Shown: positions 51,695-60,149 of the stretch, in pieces | How the letters are laid out: the number at the start of each line of letters is the position of its first letter | How positions within the stretch are numbered: position 1 is the stretch's first letter | From: GCA-003244245 sp052390495 | GTDB lineage: Bacteria > Actinomycetota > Actinomycetes > Mycobacteriales > Pseudonocardiaceae | DNA: 64,000 nucleotides | Assembly: GCA_052390495.1 (NCBI GenBank) | Contig: JBQTGW010000037.1 | Coordinates: 1-64,000, forward strand | Reading direction: 5' to 3' | Program-made: the position numbers and the translations under genes | The notes under the pieces: model-generated | What the model was told of the DNA's origin: nothing | The model's input: only the letters and a program-made list of their open reading frames with translations | Database searches by the model: none

Positions 51695-52555
51695 TCACAT
51701 AATCTCGTTGGCCAATTCGGCTACGATAGCAGCCGAATCATCGGGGCTCGGCGCGACGGCTCGTAGGTTGTCGAAGATGGAAGTGTACCTACTTATGTCG
51801 GCGTCGGACTCCAAGAAGAGGTCGCCGGCCATGCTGTCGATGTAGATCAAATCGGTGTCCATCGGGTCGCTGAAATCCATCAGCACGAACGCGCCTGGCA
51901 TACCGGCGTGCGCGCCTGAGCTGAACGGGATGATTTGTAGTGTGATGTGCGGTTCGGCCACGGCGTCCACCAAGCGCCGAAGCTGTGCTTCCATCACCTC
52001 CTTGCCACCGACCAGCCGCCGCAACACCGCCTCGTCCACGATGGCCCAGAGCTTGAGCGGATTGTCCTTGGTGAGCAGCTGCTGCCGCTCGATGCGAGCT
52101 TGAACGCGATCTTCGATTTCCTGCTGACTCGCCATCAGAAGGCCACCACGGAGCACCGCACGAGCGTACTCCTCGGTCTGGAGCAGGCCAGGGATGAACA
52201 GGGACTCATAGTTGCGGACGCTTGCCGCTTCGGCCTCGAAGCTGATGTAGGCGGTGTACTCCTCCGGCAGCTCCGAGTGGTACGGCCGTAGCCAGCCCTG
52301 CTCGGCGGCGTCCCGGCACAAGATCGTCATGTAGTCGTGCTGCTCGGCGGCGACGCCGTACAGCTTCAGCAGAGTTGTCAACGTGCGCATCTGCGGCCGC
52401 GCCTTGGCGGTCTCGATGCGGTAGAGCGTGGCGTAGTTGATGCCGGTCTGGGCGCTGACAACCTCCCTGCTCATGCCGGCCGCGCCGCGAATTCGGCGCA
52501 GCTCGGCCGCCAGCCGTCGCAACCTGACGGTCGGCGTGTGCTTCCTGCTTGCCAC
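51695..52555 (-). CDS. XRE-family regulator with DUF5753 domain
   Basis: 286 residues. XRE domain at the N-terminus (LRRIRGAAGMSREVVSAQTG, INYATLYRIETAKARPQMRT), then a DUF5753 region with YESLFIPGLLQTEEYARAVL and AQLRRLVDAVAEPHITLQII. This Scr1-like architecture is hugely expanded in Streptomyces and Pseudonocardiales and is usually followed by a DUF397 gene, as here. The targets of each pair are mostly unknown. Confidence 0.88.
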   Translation of the reverse strand: MASRKHTPTVRLRRLAAELRRIRGAAGMSREVVSAQTGINYATLYRIETAKARPQMRTLTTLLKLYGVAAEQHDYMTILCRDAAEQGWLRPYHSELPEEYTAYISFEAEAASVRNYESLFIPGLLQTEEYARAVLRGGLLMASQQEIEDRVQARIERQQLLTKDNPLKLWAIVDEAVLRRLVGGKEVMEAQLRRLVDAVAEPHITLQIIPFSSGAHAGMPGAFVLMDFSDPMDTDLIYIDSMAGDLFLESDADISRYTSIFDNLRAVAPSPDDSAAIVAELANEIM

Positions 52556-52822
52556 GGTGTCGATCCTTCCTCACCCCTTCAGCCGGGGCCACGCAAGTGT
52601 GGCCATGATGCACGTCGTGCTCAAGTCAGAACGCAAACACAACCTCCGAAATGCAAGGATTGTGCTGATTCCCAAACGGAGGCATCGTTTCACACAGTGC
52701 CGGTGGGTCACACCTCGATTGCCCACCGCCGCTGCCAGTCGGACTGGTGGTGCCGCCCGTCATAGCCGCCACCAGTCCGGCCGACCGAACGCGGGCTCAG
52801 CAAACACAACGGCGGTGACTCT

Positions 52823-53026
52823 ATGACGCGGCGCAGGCTCGTGGTGAAAGGACGAGGCCAGCAAGCCCGTGTCGCCATCACCATCGAGGTCCATCGCGGG
52901 AAGGTATGGGTGACTTCTTTCGACTGCCCGTTCACCTCTGAAGCGATCCTCGAACCTACGCAAGCCGACAACTTTGTCGACCTCATAGCGCAGGCCGCCA
53001 GAGAAGCGCGTGGTTACCAGCCGTGA
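52823..53026 (+). CDS. Unrecognised 67-residue protein
   Basis: Reads MTRRRLVVKGRGQQARVAIT, IEVHRGKVWVTSFDCPFTSE, AILEPTQADNFVDLIAQAAR. Protein-like composition and a coupled downstream neighbour (stop overlaps the next start, GTGA) suggest a real gene. No family recognised. It and the next gene are divergent from the XRE/DUF5753 regulator across a 267-base gap, a common arrangement for a regulator and its target in this family. Confidence 0.6.
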   Translation: MTRRRLVVKGRGQQARVAITIEVHRGKVWVTSFDCPFTSEAILEPTQADNFVDLIAQAAREARGYQP

Positions 53027-53313
53027 GTAGCGCACAGGAAACCCAGCACCGCTTGTGGGCCGAGCAACTGAGAAGTCTGCTGGATGGCAAACATGCGTCG
53101 CGGGAGCTCACCGCCGAGCAGACCAGGCGCTTCATGATCGCCGCTTACGTGGTGCTACAAGAACACCAGGTCAACAAGCGGGGGCAGTGCCGACACTGTC
53201 GGCGGTCCACCTGGTGGCCGCGGCACCGGAAGACGTGCACTGTCCACTTGACCTTCATGATCGCCATGAAGCAACCGATCGAACTGGTTGGGGGCTGGAT
53301 GGTGGATCATTAG
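53023..53313 (+). CDS. Unrecognised 96-residue protein with a CxxC pair
   Basis: Reads QETQHRLWAEQLRSLLDG, then TAEQTRRFMIAAYVVLQEHQ, and a Cys/His/Trp-rich segment CRHCRRSTWWPRHRKTCTVH, which could bind zinc. The C-terminus ends ELVGGWMVDH. It is co-translated with the preceding 67-residue gene. The pair recalls accessory genes controlled by XRE/DUF397 regulators, but the function is unknown. Confidence 0.6.
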   Translation: MSSAQETQHRLWAEQLRSLLDGKHASRELTAEQTRRFMIAAYVVLQEHQVNKRGQCRHCRRSTWWPRHRKTCTVHLTFMIAMKQPIELVGGWMVDH

Positions 53314-53489
53314 TTTCAATACGATGCGGAGCGGACCCTGCGCGAGATTCTGGCCTGGATCTTTCACAGGGGATGACCGGCTTGTCCCGGTGATCGTCGG
53401 TCTAACACTACAGCCACACGTTCATGCTGAGTGACCCCTAAAGACATGCAGGGCGGACGCGACACAGCCCCTAACATACGCACCCCTCG

Positions 53490-53645
53490 ACCACAATAAG
53501 GATCCGAATCGCAGCCTGGAGTGGTGCTGGACAGTCATTCGGAGCCGAATCGCAGTTCTGATCACCCGTAGGCAGCCATTAGGAGCCGAATCGCGGTTTT
53601 AGGCACCCCGTTGCCCGCTATTCGGATCCGAATAGCGGTTTTGGG
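53490..53645. repeat. Four 41-42-bp repeats (cluster B, same family as 14.9 kb)
   Basis: Units start at 53496, 53537, 53578 and 53620 (spacing 41, 41, 42). The core is ATTCGGAGCCGAATCGCGG with variants, and the fourth unit contains a perfect palindrome TTCGGATCCGAA. The 3' neighbour of each core (GTTTT, GGCACCCCG) also matches cluster A. Confidence 0.8.
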
Positions 53646-53688
53646 CGCCCCGTGCCAGCCCCGCCCAAGACCGAGATTGCTTCGAATG

Positions 53689-53948
53689 AGGCCACGTCGG
53701 TGTCGAGGACGATGAAGCTCACGCGACGTCGGACCGTCGCGAAGCGTAGAGATCGGCCCCCGCAGGTCCCGAATCTGCCGTTCACCGAGGTCATCGGCCG
53801 CGCCGAGTACGCCAAGACTCCGACGGTCATCACCAAACGGGGCCGGGAGGTCGCCGTTGTGATGCCGATCGAGGCCCTCGCCTACCTTCTCGCCCGGCTG
53901 CCCCGGGACAGCAGACGTAAGAGCATCGCCGAGACGATCGAGGAGCGG
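53689..53948. pseudogene. Shuffled fusion of vapC and Phd-type antitoxin fragments
   Basis: 53689-53755 copies the first codons of vapC plus the end of vapB (49484-49551). At the shared CGG near 53756 it switches to a copy of the Phd-type antitoxin gene (49901 onward), which ends near its codon 80. Inside that copy the segment between two TTCACCGAGG repeats has been lost (present at 49921-49951). The + frame reads LPFTEVIGRAEYAKTPTVIT and LARLPRDSRRKSIAETIE without a proper start. Confidence 0.7.
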
Positions 53949-54260
53949 ACCAGCCAGGCATAGCTGCCCCCGGTCACCGGGTTGTGGCGGCGCTGGGTGC
54001 GCCACACTCCCGCCTTCTCCTGGGCCCGCCCGACGAACAGCACGCCCTCGTCGTCGGTGAACCCGGCCAGGAACCGCCCGGTGAGATCGTCCTTGCGCTG
54101 GCCCTTGGCGAAGTGCACCAGCTCCAGACCCCACGCGCTCCAGACCCCACGCGGCCACGAAGCCGAGGATGTCGGTGACGAACGCCTTGGTCATCGAGTC
54201 TATCAACGCCCTGGACGCGTAGTGGTGCCCCCGGTGGCCGACGAAGAAGCCCTGGACCAC
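53948..54260 (-). pseudogene. Unidentified gene fragment, frameshifted by a 16-bp duplication
   Basis: From the GTG at 54260 the minus strand reads VVQGFFVGHRGHHYASRALI, DSMTKAFVTDILGFVAAWGL, then after 54153 shifts into another frame that reads LVHFAKGQRKDDLTGRFLAG, FTDDEGVLFVGRAQEKAGVW, RTQRRHNPVTGGSYAWLVRS. The 16-base unit CTCCAGACCCCACGCG is present twice in tandem (54122-54137, 54138-54153). Removing one copy restores WGLELVHFAKGQ. The 3' end is cut by the shuffled toxin-antitoxin DNA. The sequence feels like a conserved protein, but I cannot name it. Confidence 0.65.
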
Positions 54261-54292
54261 GGAACATGCCCGCCGGGATGGGGCGAGCCCGG

Positions 54293-54826
54293 CTAGTGGT
54301 GATACTGGTGCACCACGGCGTGGCCCTTGCCTCGGCGGATCAACGCCCGGTTGATCGGCACGGTGACCACGAATGCGACGGCCAATGCGACGGCCAGCGC
54401 ACCCCAGAACAGTGGGCTGGTGAGTCCGGCGTCCATCGCTCCTGGGATGGCCAGCATGATCGCGTTGTCGGTGATCTCCATGACGGTGATCGAGATGGTG
54501 TCCGCGGCCAAGGCCACCCCGATCGCGGCGCCGAGCGCGAGGCCGGAGCGCAGCACCGGGACGATGGTGAACGAGTAGCCGAACAGGAACGCAAGTGCGA
54601 TCGCCAGCGCGATCGTAGGGCCGTTGCTCCAGCCTAGTGCGGTGCCGATGACCAGGCCCAGGATCTCGCCGATGGCGCAGCCGGTGAGGCAGTGCGCGGT
54701 CGCGGAGACAGCGAGCCGGTTGAGCTCGCGTCGGCCCTGTGGGGTGTCCGGGGCGCCACCGCGCACACCTGCCCCGTGCCCGGCGTGCTGATTCGCGGCG
54801 TGCCCGGCCATGTTGTGATCGGACAT
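54293..54826 (-). CDS. DUF4396 membrane protein
   Basis: 177 residues. His-rich N-terminus (MSDHNMAGHAANQHAGHGAG) suited to metal binding, then about four membrane helices: HCLTGCAIGEILGLVIGTAL, IALAIALAFLFGYSFTIV, ALGAAIGVALAADTISI and FWGALAVALAVAFVVTVPI. It matches DUF4396, often found beside copper exporters. It lies directly downstream of the P-type ATPase stub and CsoR in the same direction, so it was probably part of a copper operon. Confidence 0.8.
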   Translation of the reverse strand: MSDHNMAGHAANQHAGHGAGVRGGAPDTPQGRRELNRLAVSATAHCLTGCAIGEILGLVIGTALGWSNGPTIALAIALAFLFGYSFTIVPVLRSGLALGAAIGVALAADTISITVMEITDNAIMLAIPGAMDAGLTSPLFWGALAVALAVAFVVTVPINRALIRRGKGHAVVHQYHH

Positions 54827-54828
54827 GG

Positions 54829-55050
54829 TTAGACCTCCTCGTCGATGTCGGCTTCTTCGGCCCGTTCCTCGGGGTGCGACGTCGCATCGATTGCGGAGGA
54901 GCCGTCCTCGATCACCCCGTCGGTGGCGATCTTCTCCCCGGGGCGCACGACGAACCGGTCAGCGACCGCGAGCTGGTTGGCCGGGATCCGCATTTCGACC
55001 CCGTCACGCAGGACGGTGACGTCCTTGGCGCCGAGTTCCAGCAGCTGTTC
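54829..55050 (-). pseudogene. Fragment of a heavy-metal P-type ATPase (actuator region)
   Basis: Minus strand reads EQLLELGAKDVTVLRDGVEM, RIPANQLAVADRFVVRPGEK, IATDGVIEDGSSAIDATSHP, then a stop. This is the start of the actuator domain of P1B copper ATPases (full genes continue with SMLTGESVPVE and about 450 more residues, including DKTGT). Both the membrane/metal-binding N-terminus and everything past the actuator are gone. Confidence 0.75.
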
Positions 55051-55118
55051 GTGACAGCTTTGCTGTCTGGTGCGGCCTACCCGGCCTCCGTGTTTCTGGT
55101 TCAGGTCGGTGAAGTGGA

Positions 55119-55400
55119 TCAGGACCTGACCAGGCGGGCGATCGCGGCGCTTGCCTCGGCGACCTTCTGGTCGGCCATCGCCCCGCCCTCCGCGGCGGCC
55201 TGGGTGACACAGTGCTTGAGGTGCTCGTCCAGCAGGCCCAGCGCCACCGCCTCCAGGGCCTTGGTGGCGGCGGAGACCTGCGTGAGCACGTCGATGCAGT
55301 ACTGGTCGTTCTCGATCATCTTCGCGATGCCGCGGACCTGTCCCTCGATGCGGCGCATGCGCTTGAGGTAGGCGTCCTTGTCCTCGGTGTAGCCGTTCAT
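55119..55400 (-). CDS. csoR: CsoR-family copper-sensing repressor
   Basis: 93 residues. The fold starts LKRMRRIEGQVRGIAKMIEN, and the metal ligands are in place: Cys35 (QYCIDVL), His60 and Cys64 (EHLKHC), the C-H-C set of copper(I) sensors. It would leave DNA when it binds Cu(I). It starts 27 bases from a CsoR-type operator. It heads the minus-strand copper operon remnant and is divergent in role from the multicopper oxidase. Confidence 0.9.
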   Translation of the reverse strand: MNGYTEDKDAYLKRMRRIEGQVRGIAKMIENDQYCIDVLTQVSAATKALEAVALGLLDEHLKHCVTQAAAEGGAMADQKVAEASAAIARLVRS

Positions 55401-55427
55401 CCGTCCTCCTTGATGCTGATTACCAGC

Positions 55428-55449
55428 ATACCATAGGGGGGTACCGTAT
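55428..55449. promoter_or_regulatory. CsoR-type operator upstream of csoR
   Basis: ATACCATAGGGGGGTACCG, followed by TAT, has the run of G/C flanked by AT arms seen in CsoR boxes (ATACCCC-like half-sites). It lies between csoR and the 3' side of the multicopper oxidase and would autoregulate csoR. Confidence 0.65.
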
Positions 55450-55607
55450 TTAACGGGATGAATGCGTCTGGTGCGGCCGGGCCATAAGTGCCGTCGGCGT
55501 GACTTTCAGGAGTAAGTGGCGCAGCGCGGTTCCCTCGGTCGCCGCCTGCGGGATACTCATCTGCCGGAACGTCGAACGCAGCTCGGTGGTGGTGCACTCC
55601 CAGCTGC

Positions 55608-57068
55608 TCAGCTACGGACGTTGACGGTGGCCATCATGCCGGCGTCTTCGTGGTCCAGGATGTGGCAGTGGTAGACGCTGCGCCCGGAGTACGTGGTGAA
55701 CGGGATGCGCAGCCGGACCCAGCCGCGGGCCGGGATGAGAACGACGTCTTGCGGGGTGCCGGTGGGTGGGGTGGCGTCGCTGGTGGCGAGGACGGTGAAC
55801 GGCCACACATGCAGGTGAAACGGGTGCGCCAGCGGGCTGGGGTTGGTGACGATCCACTCCTCGATGGTGCCCAGGCGCACGGTCTGGTCGTCGCGCTCGG
55901 GGTCGAAGGCGCGGCCGTTGATGGTGAAGGCCATACCGCCCATGCCCATGCCCATCTGGAAGGCGATCTGCCGCACTGCGGTAGCCGACGCGGTGCCGGA
56001 TATCTCGGCGAGCAGGGTGGTCGGCAACGGCGGCGACATCGTGGTTGCCCCGGCGGTGACCATGGTGGCGAGCGTGACCGGCCCGCTGCTCGCGTTGCCG
56101 CCTCCCATCATCCCGCCCATACTGCCGCGATCGACGGCGTCGGTGGTGAGTGGATAGCGGCCGATGCCGGTGGGACGGATGACCATGTCGGCGCGGTTAC
56201 CCGGGGCGAGCACCACCCGATCCCGGGACGCCGGGACGGGCAGGAACGTCCCATCTTGGGCGACCTGGACGAGCTCGTGGCCGGCGAGGCGGATGGCCAG
56301 CACCCGGGAGGTGCAGCCGTTGATGATCCGCCAACGCTGGGTTGCGCCCGGGGTCGCGAGGATGGTGGGGTGGTGCTGGCCGTTGACCAGCACCAACTCG
56401 CCCTGGCGCCCCATCGCTCGGTCCATGTCACTGATCTGGGTCACTCGGCCGTCGCCGTCCAGTGTGGTGTCAGTGACGAGCAGGACCCGGTCGGCGGTGA
56501 CCGGCAGGTCGGGTCCGCGGTCGACCAGCAGTACGCCGGCCAACCCGCTGAAGATCTGGTCGGCCACCATGCCGTGATGGTGGGGGTGGTACCAATAGGT
56601 CCCGGCCGGGTGGTCGGCCGGAATCCGGTACAGGTAGTCGAACGATGCGCCAGGGTCGACGCGGAGGAACGGGTTGTCGCTGTTTCCCTGCGGGGAGACG
56701 CGTACCCCGTGGGTGTGCAGGTTGGTGGGTGCCTCCAGTTGGTTTGTCAGCCGCACGGCGAGTTCGTCCCCGGGGCGCACCCTCAGCGTGGGTCCGGGCG
56801 AGGTGCCGTTGTAGCCCAGCGCGTGGGTGTCCTGACCGATCAGACGTACGCCTGCGGCGGCGGTGAGCCCGACCTCGAGCCATCCGTCTTGACTGTCCAG
56901 CACTTGCGGTTGGTGTAGTTCGGCGCCGGTGTCACCGGGCTGCAGTCGGCCGCCCGTCCCGCCGCCCCGGCTGTTGGCGAACCAGCCCGTCGCGCCGGCA
57001 GCGACGCTGGCCGCGCCCAGCCCGCCCAGGACGATCGCTTGGCGCCGACTGATCGGTGCTGGTTTCAT
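55608..57068 (-). CDS. Multicopper oxidase, Tat-exported
   Basis: 486 residues. A Tat signal opens it (SRRQAIVLGGLGAASVAAG). The three cupredoxin domains carry all four copper motifs: LHTHGVRV (about 118), YWYHPHHHGM (about 157), HPFHLHVWPF (about 411) and YHCHILDHEDAGMM (about 463), the last with the type-1 Cys and a Met axial ligand. A Met-rich stretch (MGGMMGGGN) lies between, as in copper-tolerance CueO-like enzymes. It would oxidise Cu(I) outside the cell. Its ATG overlaps the stop of the SHOCT fragment. Confidence 0.9.
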   Translation of the reverse strand: MKPAPISRRQAIVLGGLGAASVAAGATGWFANSRGGGTGGRLQPGDTGAELHQPQVLDSQDGWLEVGLTAAAGVRLIGQDTHALGYNGTSPGPTLRVRPGDELAVRLTNQLEAPTNLHTHGVRVSPQGNSDNPFLRVDPGASFDYLYRIPADHPAGTYWYHPHHHGMVADQIFSGLAGVLLVDRGPDLPVTADRVLLVTDTTLDGDGRVTQISDMDRAMGRQGELVLVNGQHHPTILATPGATQRWRIINGCTSRVLAIRLAGHELVQVAQDGTFLPVPASRDRVVLAPGNRADMVIRPTGIGRYPLTTDAVDRGSMGGMMGGGNASSGPVTLATMVTAGATTMSPPLPTTLLAEISGTASATAVRQIAFQMGMGMGGMAFTINGRAFDPERDDQTVRLGTIEEWIVTNPSPLAHPFHLHVWPFTVLATSDATPPTGTPQDVVLIPARGWVRLRIPFTTYSGRSVYHCHILDHEDAGMMATVNVRS

Positions 57069-57165
57069 TGCAGCTCGGCGCGACGTCGGCGGTATTCCTG
57101 GTCATCGATCTCACCGCGGGCGTAGCGCTCGTCGAGGATCTGCCGCGCAGACGAGAGACCGGTCG
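57065..57165 (-). pseudogene. C-terminal SHOCT-domain fragment
   Basis: The minus strand reads LSSARQILDERYARGEIDDQ, then EYRRRRAELQ and a stop that overlaps the oxidase ATG. This is the short SHOCT domain that ends many actinobacterial small membrane proteins. The membrane part and start are missing, so only the tail of a former gene remains. Confidence 0.6.
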
Positions 57166-57195
57166 GCGATCCGGTGCCGCGGTTCTGCGTGAGCC

Positions 57196-57606
57196 GGTAG
57201 GCCCGGCCTGCAGCGACTGGCGGTTTTTGTCCCCGGTGCAGGTTTCCACTCCGATCAGCCGGGTGGCGGGGCTGAGCGCGGCGGTCACCACGCCTGCCCC
57301 GGCCAGCTGGCCTCCGCCGCCCAGCGGCATGACCAGCGTATCCAGCGGACCGGCCTGCTCCAAAAGTTCCAGTGTGGTGGTGGCTGCGCCGGTGATGATG
57401 TCGACATGGTCGTACGGCGGGATGATCGTCAGGCCGTGTTCGATCGCCAGTCGGTCGGTCAACGCGAAGCGGTCTTCGACGTAGCGGTCGAAGGTCACCA
57501 CCCGCGCCCCCAGCCCAACGGGCGTGCGGTATGCGATACCGGCCAGTCGTCCGGCTGCGGAATGCACCTCGTCGGCGGTGACGGTGGTGCTGGGATCAGT
57601 GGTCAT
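57196..57606 (-). pseudogene. Threonine-dehydratase-like PLP enzyme, internally deleted
   Basis: The ATG at 57606 overlaps the MFS stop (ATGA). It reads VTADEVHSAAGRLAGIAYRT, then jumps to GARVVTFDRYVEDRFALTDR, LAIEHGLTIIPPYDHVDIIT, LDTLVMPLGGGGQLAGAGVV and LIGVETCTGDKNRQSL. The missing part would hold the PLP-binding Lys (usually in an FKFRGA motif) and the C-terminal half is also gone. It was the third gene of an operon with the MFS carrier and the cysteine-synthase-like enzyme. Confidence 0.7.
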
Positions 57607-58946
57607 CGGTCCGCTCCGCTTTCGGCGGATCTGGCCACGGTGACGGGAATGTCCTTGGCTGGTGCGGGCGCTACGACGGTGACCGGCAGGTGCCGGTGCC
57701 GGGTGAGCCAGGCCAGCGCCAGCGTGCCGGTGACTCCGGTCGCGGCCAGCGCGACCCACACCAGTGCGGGTACATTCCATGCCTGGCCCGCGTCCCACAC
57801 CAGTCCGGTGGCCAGGTTGCCCACGGTGATGCCGATCCCGGACAGGGTGTTGTAGAAGCCGTAATGGGTGGCCACCCGACGCCCACCAGCCAGGGTGACG
57901 ATAGTGTCCATCTCGAACGGGTAAGCCAGCACGGTGCCCAGGGTGAGCATGATCGTCGCTGCCAGCGTCGGGACCAGTGCCAGCACGGCCCGCGCGGGGG
58001 TGAGGGGTTCATCCTCGAGGCTCAGGTGCGCGGTGAGAATCAGGGGAACAAACGCCCCGCCCATCAACCCCAGTCCCACGGTGAGTGATCGGCCAGGGCT
58101 CCACCGTTTCCTGGCCCAGGCGGTGAGCCGGACTTGCCCGAGGATCGCCACGATCGCCGAGGCGGCGAACAATGCGCTACTGCCGGCGTCCCCGCTGTCC
58201 TGGCCAAGCACATGGCTGGCTTGCAGCGGCAGCGCGAGATAGATCTGCGACGACAGCACGTAGGAGCTGATCATCGCCAGGGAGAACAGCAGGAACGCCC
58301 GGTTGCCGATCACCATGCGCCAGTCGGCCAGCACACCCCCGAGGCCCACCGGCCGGTCACCGCTGTCCTCGGGGGCACGGGCAGGCAGCGACCGCAGTTG
58401 CATGATCGTCAACCCGGCGAATATCGCCGAGGCGACCAGGCAGACCACCCGGAAGTCGAGGGTGATCAGCGCCAGCCCGACCAGCGGGCCGATGAGGATG
58501 CCAGCCTGGTAGAAGACGTTGAACACCGCGAACGCCTCCACCCGGCGCCCACCGGCCTCCGCGGCGAGGTAGGCGCGCACGGCGGGGTTGAACAACGCCC
58601 CCGCCAGACCGGTCGCGACCGAGGCCACCAGCAGAGCCGGCAGCGTGTCCACGAAGCCGAGCAGGCCGAAACCCACCATGCGCAGCGCACACCCGGTGAT
58701 GATCATGGGTTTGTACCCCAGCCGGTCGGCCAGCGTCCCGCCGAGCAGGAACAAACCCTGCTGGCTCAGCGTGCGTACCCCCAGCACCAGGCCCACCGTC
58801 CACGCCGCCATGCCCAGTCCTCCGGACAGGTGGTTGGCCAGGTACGGCATGAGCAGGTAGAAGCCGAGGTTGATACCGAACTGGTTGATCATCAGTAATC
58901 GCACACAGCCGTTGAAGGACCGGAACTGCCGCCACGTGCCGATCAC
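57603..58946 (-). CDS. MFS transporter
   Basis: 447 residues, twelve-helix major facilitator pattern. The first helices read LLMINQFGINLGFYLLMPYL and WTVGLVLGVRTLSQQGLFLL, followed by the MFS loop GGTLADRLGYKPMI with its Gly-x3-Asp-Arg core. The second half opens with AFLLFSLAMISSYVLSSQIY. It likely exports the product of the PLP enzyme beside it. Its GTG start overlaps the stop of that gene. Confidence 0.85.
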   Translation of the reverse strand: MIGTWRQFRSFNGCVRLLMINQFGINLGFYLLMPYLANHLSGGLGMAAWTVGLVLGVRTLSQQGLFLLGGTLADRLGYKPMIITGCALRMVGFGLLGFVDTLPALLVASVATGLAGALFNPAVRAYLAAEAGGRRVEAFAVFNVFYQAGILIGPLVGLALITLDFRVVCLVASAIFAGLTIMQLRSLPARAPEDSGDRPVGLGGVLADWRMVIGNRAFLLFSLAMISSYVLSSQIYLALPLQASHVLGQDSGDAGSSALFAASAIVAILGQVRLTAWARKRWSPGRSLTVGLGLMGGAFVPLILTAHLSLEDEPLTPARAVLALVPTLAATIMLTLGTVLAYPFEMDTIVTLAGGRRVATHYGFYNTLSGIGITVGNLATGLVWDAGQAWNVPALVWVALAATGVTGTLALAWLTRHRHLPVTVVAPAPAKDIPVTVARSAESGADR

Positions 58947-60091
58947 CGCTGCGCCCCCAGGTACGCCAGGCGGGGGTCGGTCACCGGATCGACGACGTGG
59001 CGGCAGCGGGTCCAGCGGGTGACCTCGTGGGCCGCCGGGTGCGTGATCTCATCGGGTTCGGCAGGCAGCCGCGTGGCGAGCAGCCCGTGGCGGTGGCAGT
59101 ACTCGTCGTTGAACACGGTATCGAAGTAGCGTTGTGGCCCGTCGGGGAAGATCGCCGTGATCCTGATATCGGGATCCTCAGTGCGGGCCAGCCAGCCGGC
59201 TACCAGGGCGACGGCACCCACACTCCAGCCTCCGCTGGTGTAACAGGCGGCGGCGAGCCGACGGGCGGGGAGGACCGCCTCGTGCGGGGCGACCCAGTGC
59301 ACCTCGTCGAAGGCGCCGTAGTCGATGTTGCCCGGATAGATGCTGGAGCCCAGGCCGCGCATCAACCGTGGCCGGGCGGGTTGGCCGAAGATGGTGGAGC
59401 CGACGGTGTCGACCCCCACCAGACGCAGCTGCGGGAAGTACTCCCGCAGGATGCGGCTCACCCCGGCCGAGTGCCCGCCGGTGCCTACCGAGCACACCAA
59501 CACGTCGATCCGTCCGAGCTGGGCCACCAGCTCCAACGCGAGCGGCGCGTAGCCCTCGACGTTGTCGGGGTTGTAGTACTGGTCCGGGCAGAACGAGCCG
59601 GGGTCGTCAGCCAGCAGCTCACCGGCCCGCTGGCGGCGGGCTTCCTGCCACCCGCCGGTGGGATGCGGCTGCTGCACGACCTCGATTCGAGTGCCGTGGG
59701 CGGTCAGCAGTCGGTGCATGATCGGTTCGAGGCCGGGATCGGTGATCAGCGTCACCGGATGGCCGTAGGCGATACCGGCCAGCGCCAAGCCGAGCCCGAA
59801 CGTGCCGCTGGTTGATTCGACGATGGTTGCGCCAGGTTCAAGCTCACCGCGGCGGCGGGCGCACTCGACCATGTGCAGCGCCGGGCGGTCCTTTATTCCA
59901 CCTGGGTTGTGCCCCTCCAGCTTGGCCCAGAATCCGCGCCCGGCGGGAGCCAGTGGATGGTCAATCCAGACTACGGGGGTGTTGCCTACCGTCGAGGCGA
60001 CTGTGCCGCAGCGGGGTGCCGCGGCGATGACACGGGCTGGCGGAAGAAGGGTTGGCGGGAGGTGAGGAACGTGCGGAAGCAGTGTTGTCAT
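58943..60091 (-). CDS. Cysteine-synthase-like PLP enzyme
   Basis: 382 residues of the fold-type II PLP family. The PLP Lys is in NPGGIKDRPALHMVE (about residue 67), the phosphate loop is TSGTFGLGLALAG, and the glycine loop is VCSVGTGGHSAGVSRILREY. It differs from housekeeping cysteine synthase by a longer N-terminus (VIAAAPRCGTVASTVGNTPV) and a C-terminal extension. Members of this branch make 2,3-diaminopropionate-type or other amino acids for small-molecule pathways. It heads an operon with MFS and a broken dehydratase-like gene. Confidence 0.8.
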   Translation of the reverse strand: MTTLLPHVPHLPPTLLPPARVIAAAPRCGTVASTVGNTPVVWIDHPLAPAGRGFWAKLEGHNPGGIKDRPALHMVECARRRGELEPGATIVESTSGTFGLGLALAGIAYGHPVTLITDPGLEPIMHRLLTAHGTRIEVVQQPHPTGGWQEARRQRAGELLADDPGSFCPDQYYNPDNVEGYAPLALELVAQLGRIDVLVCSVGTGGHSAGVSRILREYFPQLRLVGVDTVGSTIFGQPARPRLMRGLGSSIYPGNIDYGAFDEVHWVAPHEAVLPARRLAAACYTSGGWSVGAVALVAGWLARTEDPDIRITAIFPDGPQRYFDTVFNDEYCHRHGLLATRLPAEPDEITHPAAHEVTRWTRCRHVVDPVTDPRLAYLGAQR

Positions 60092-60149
60092 GAACCTGTC
60101 TTTCCTGATCAGAGTCTTCAGTGGTCGGCAGGCGCAGCGGAACCCACAC

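Noticed and set aside
55397..55597. A 66-codon minus-strand gene between csoR and the multicopper oxidase
   Set aside because: It runs through the CsoR operator and has no ribosome site. A different frame there (ELRSTFRQMSIPQAATEG) looks slightly more protein-like but has no start either.
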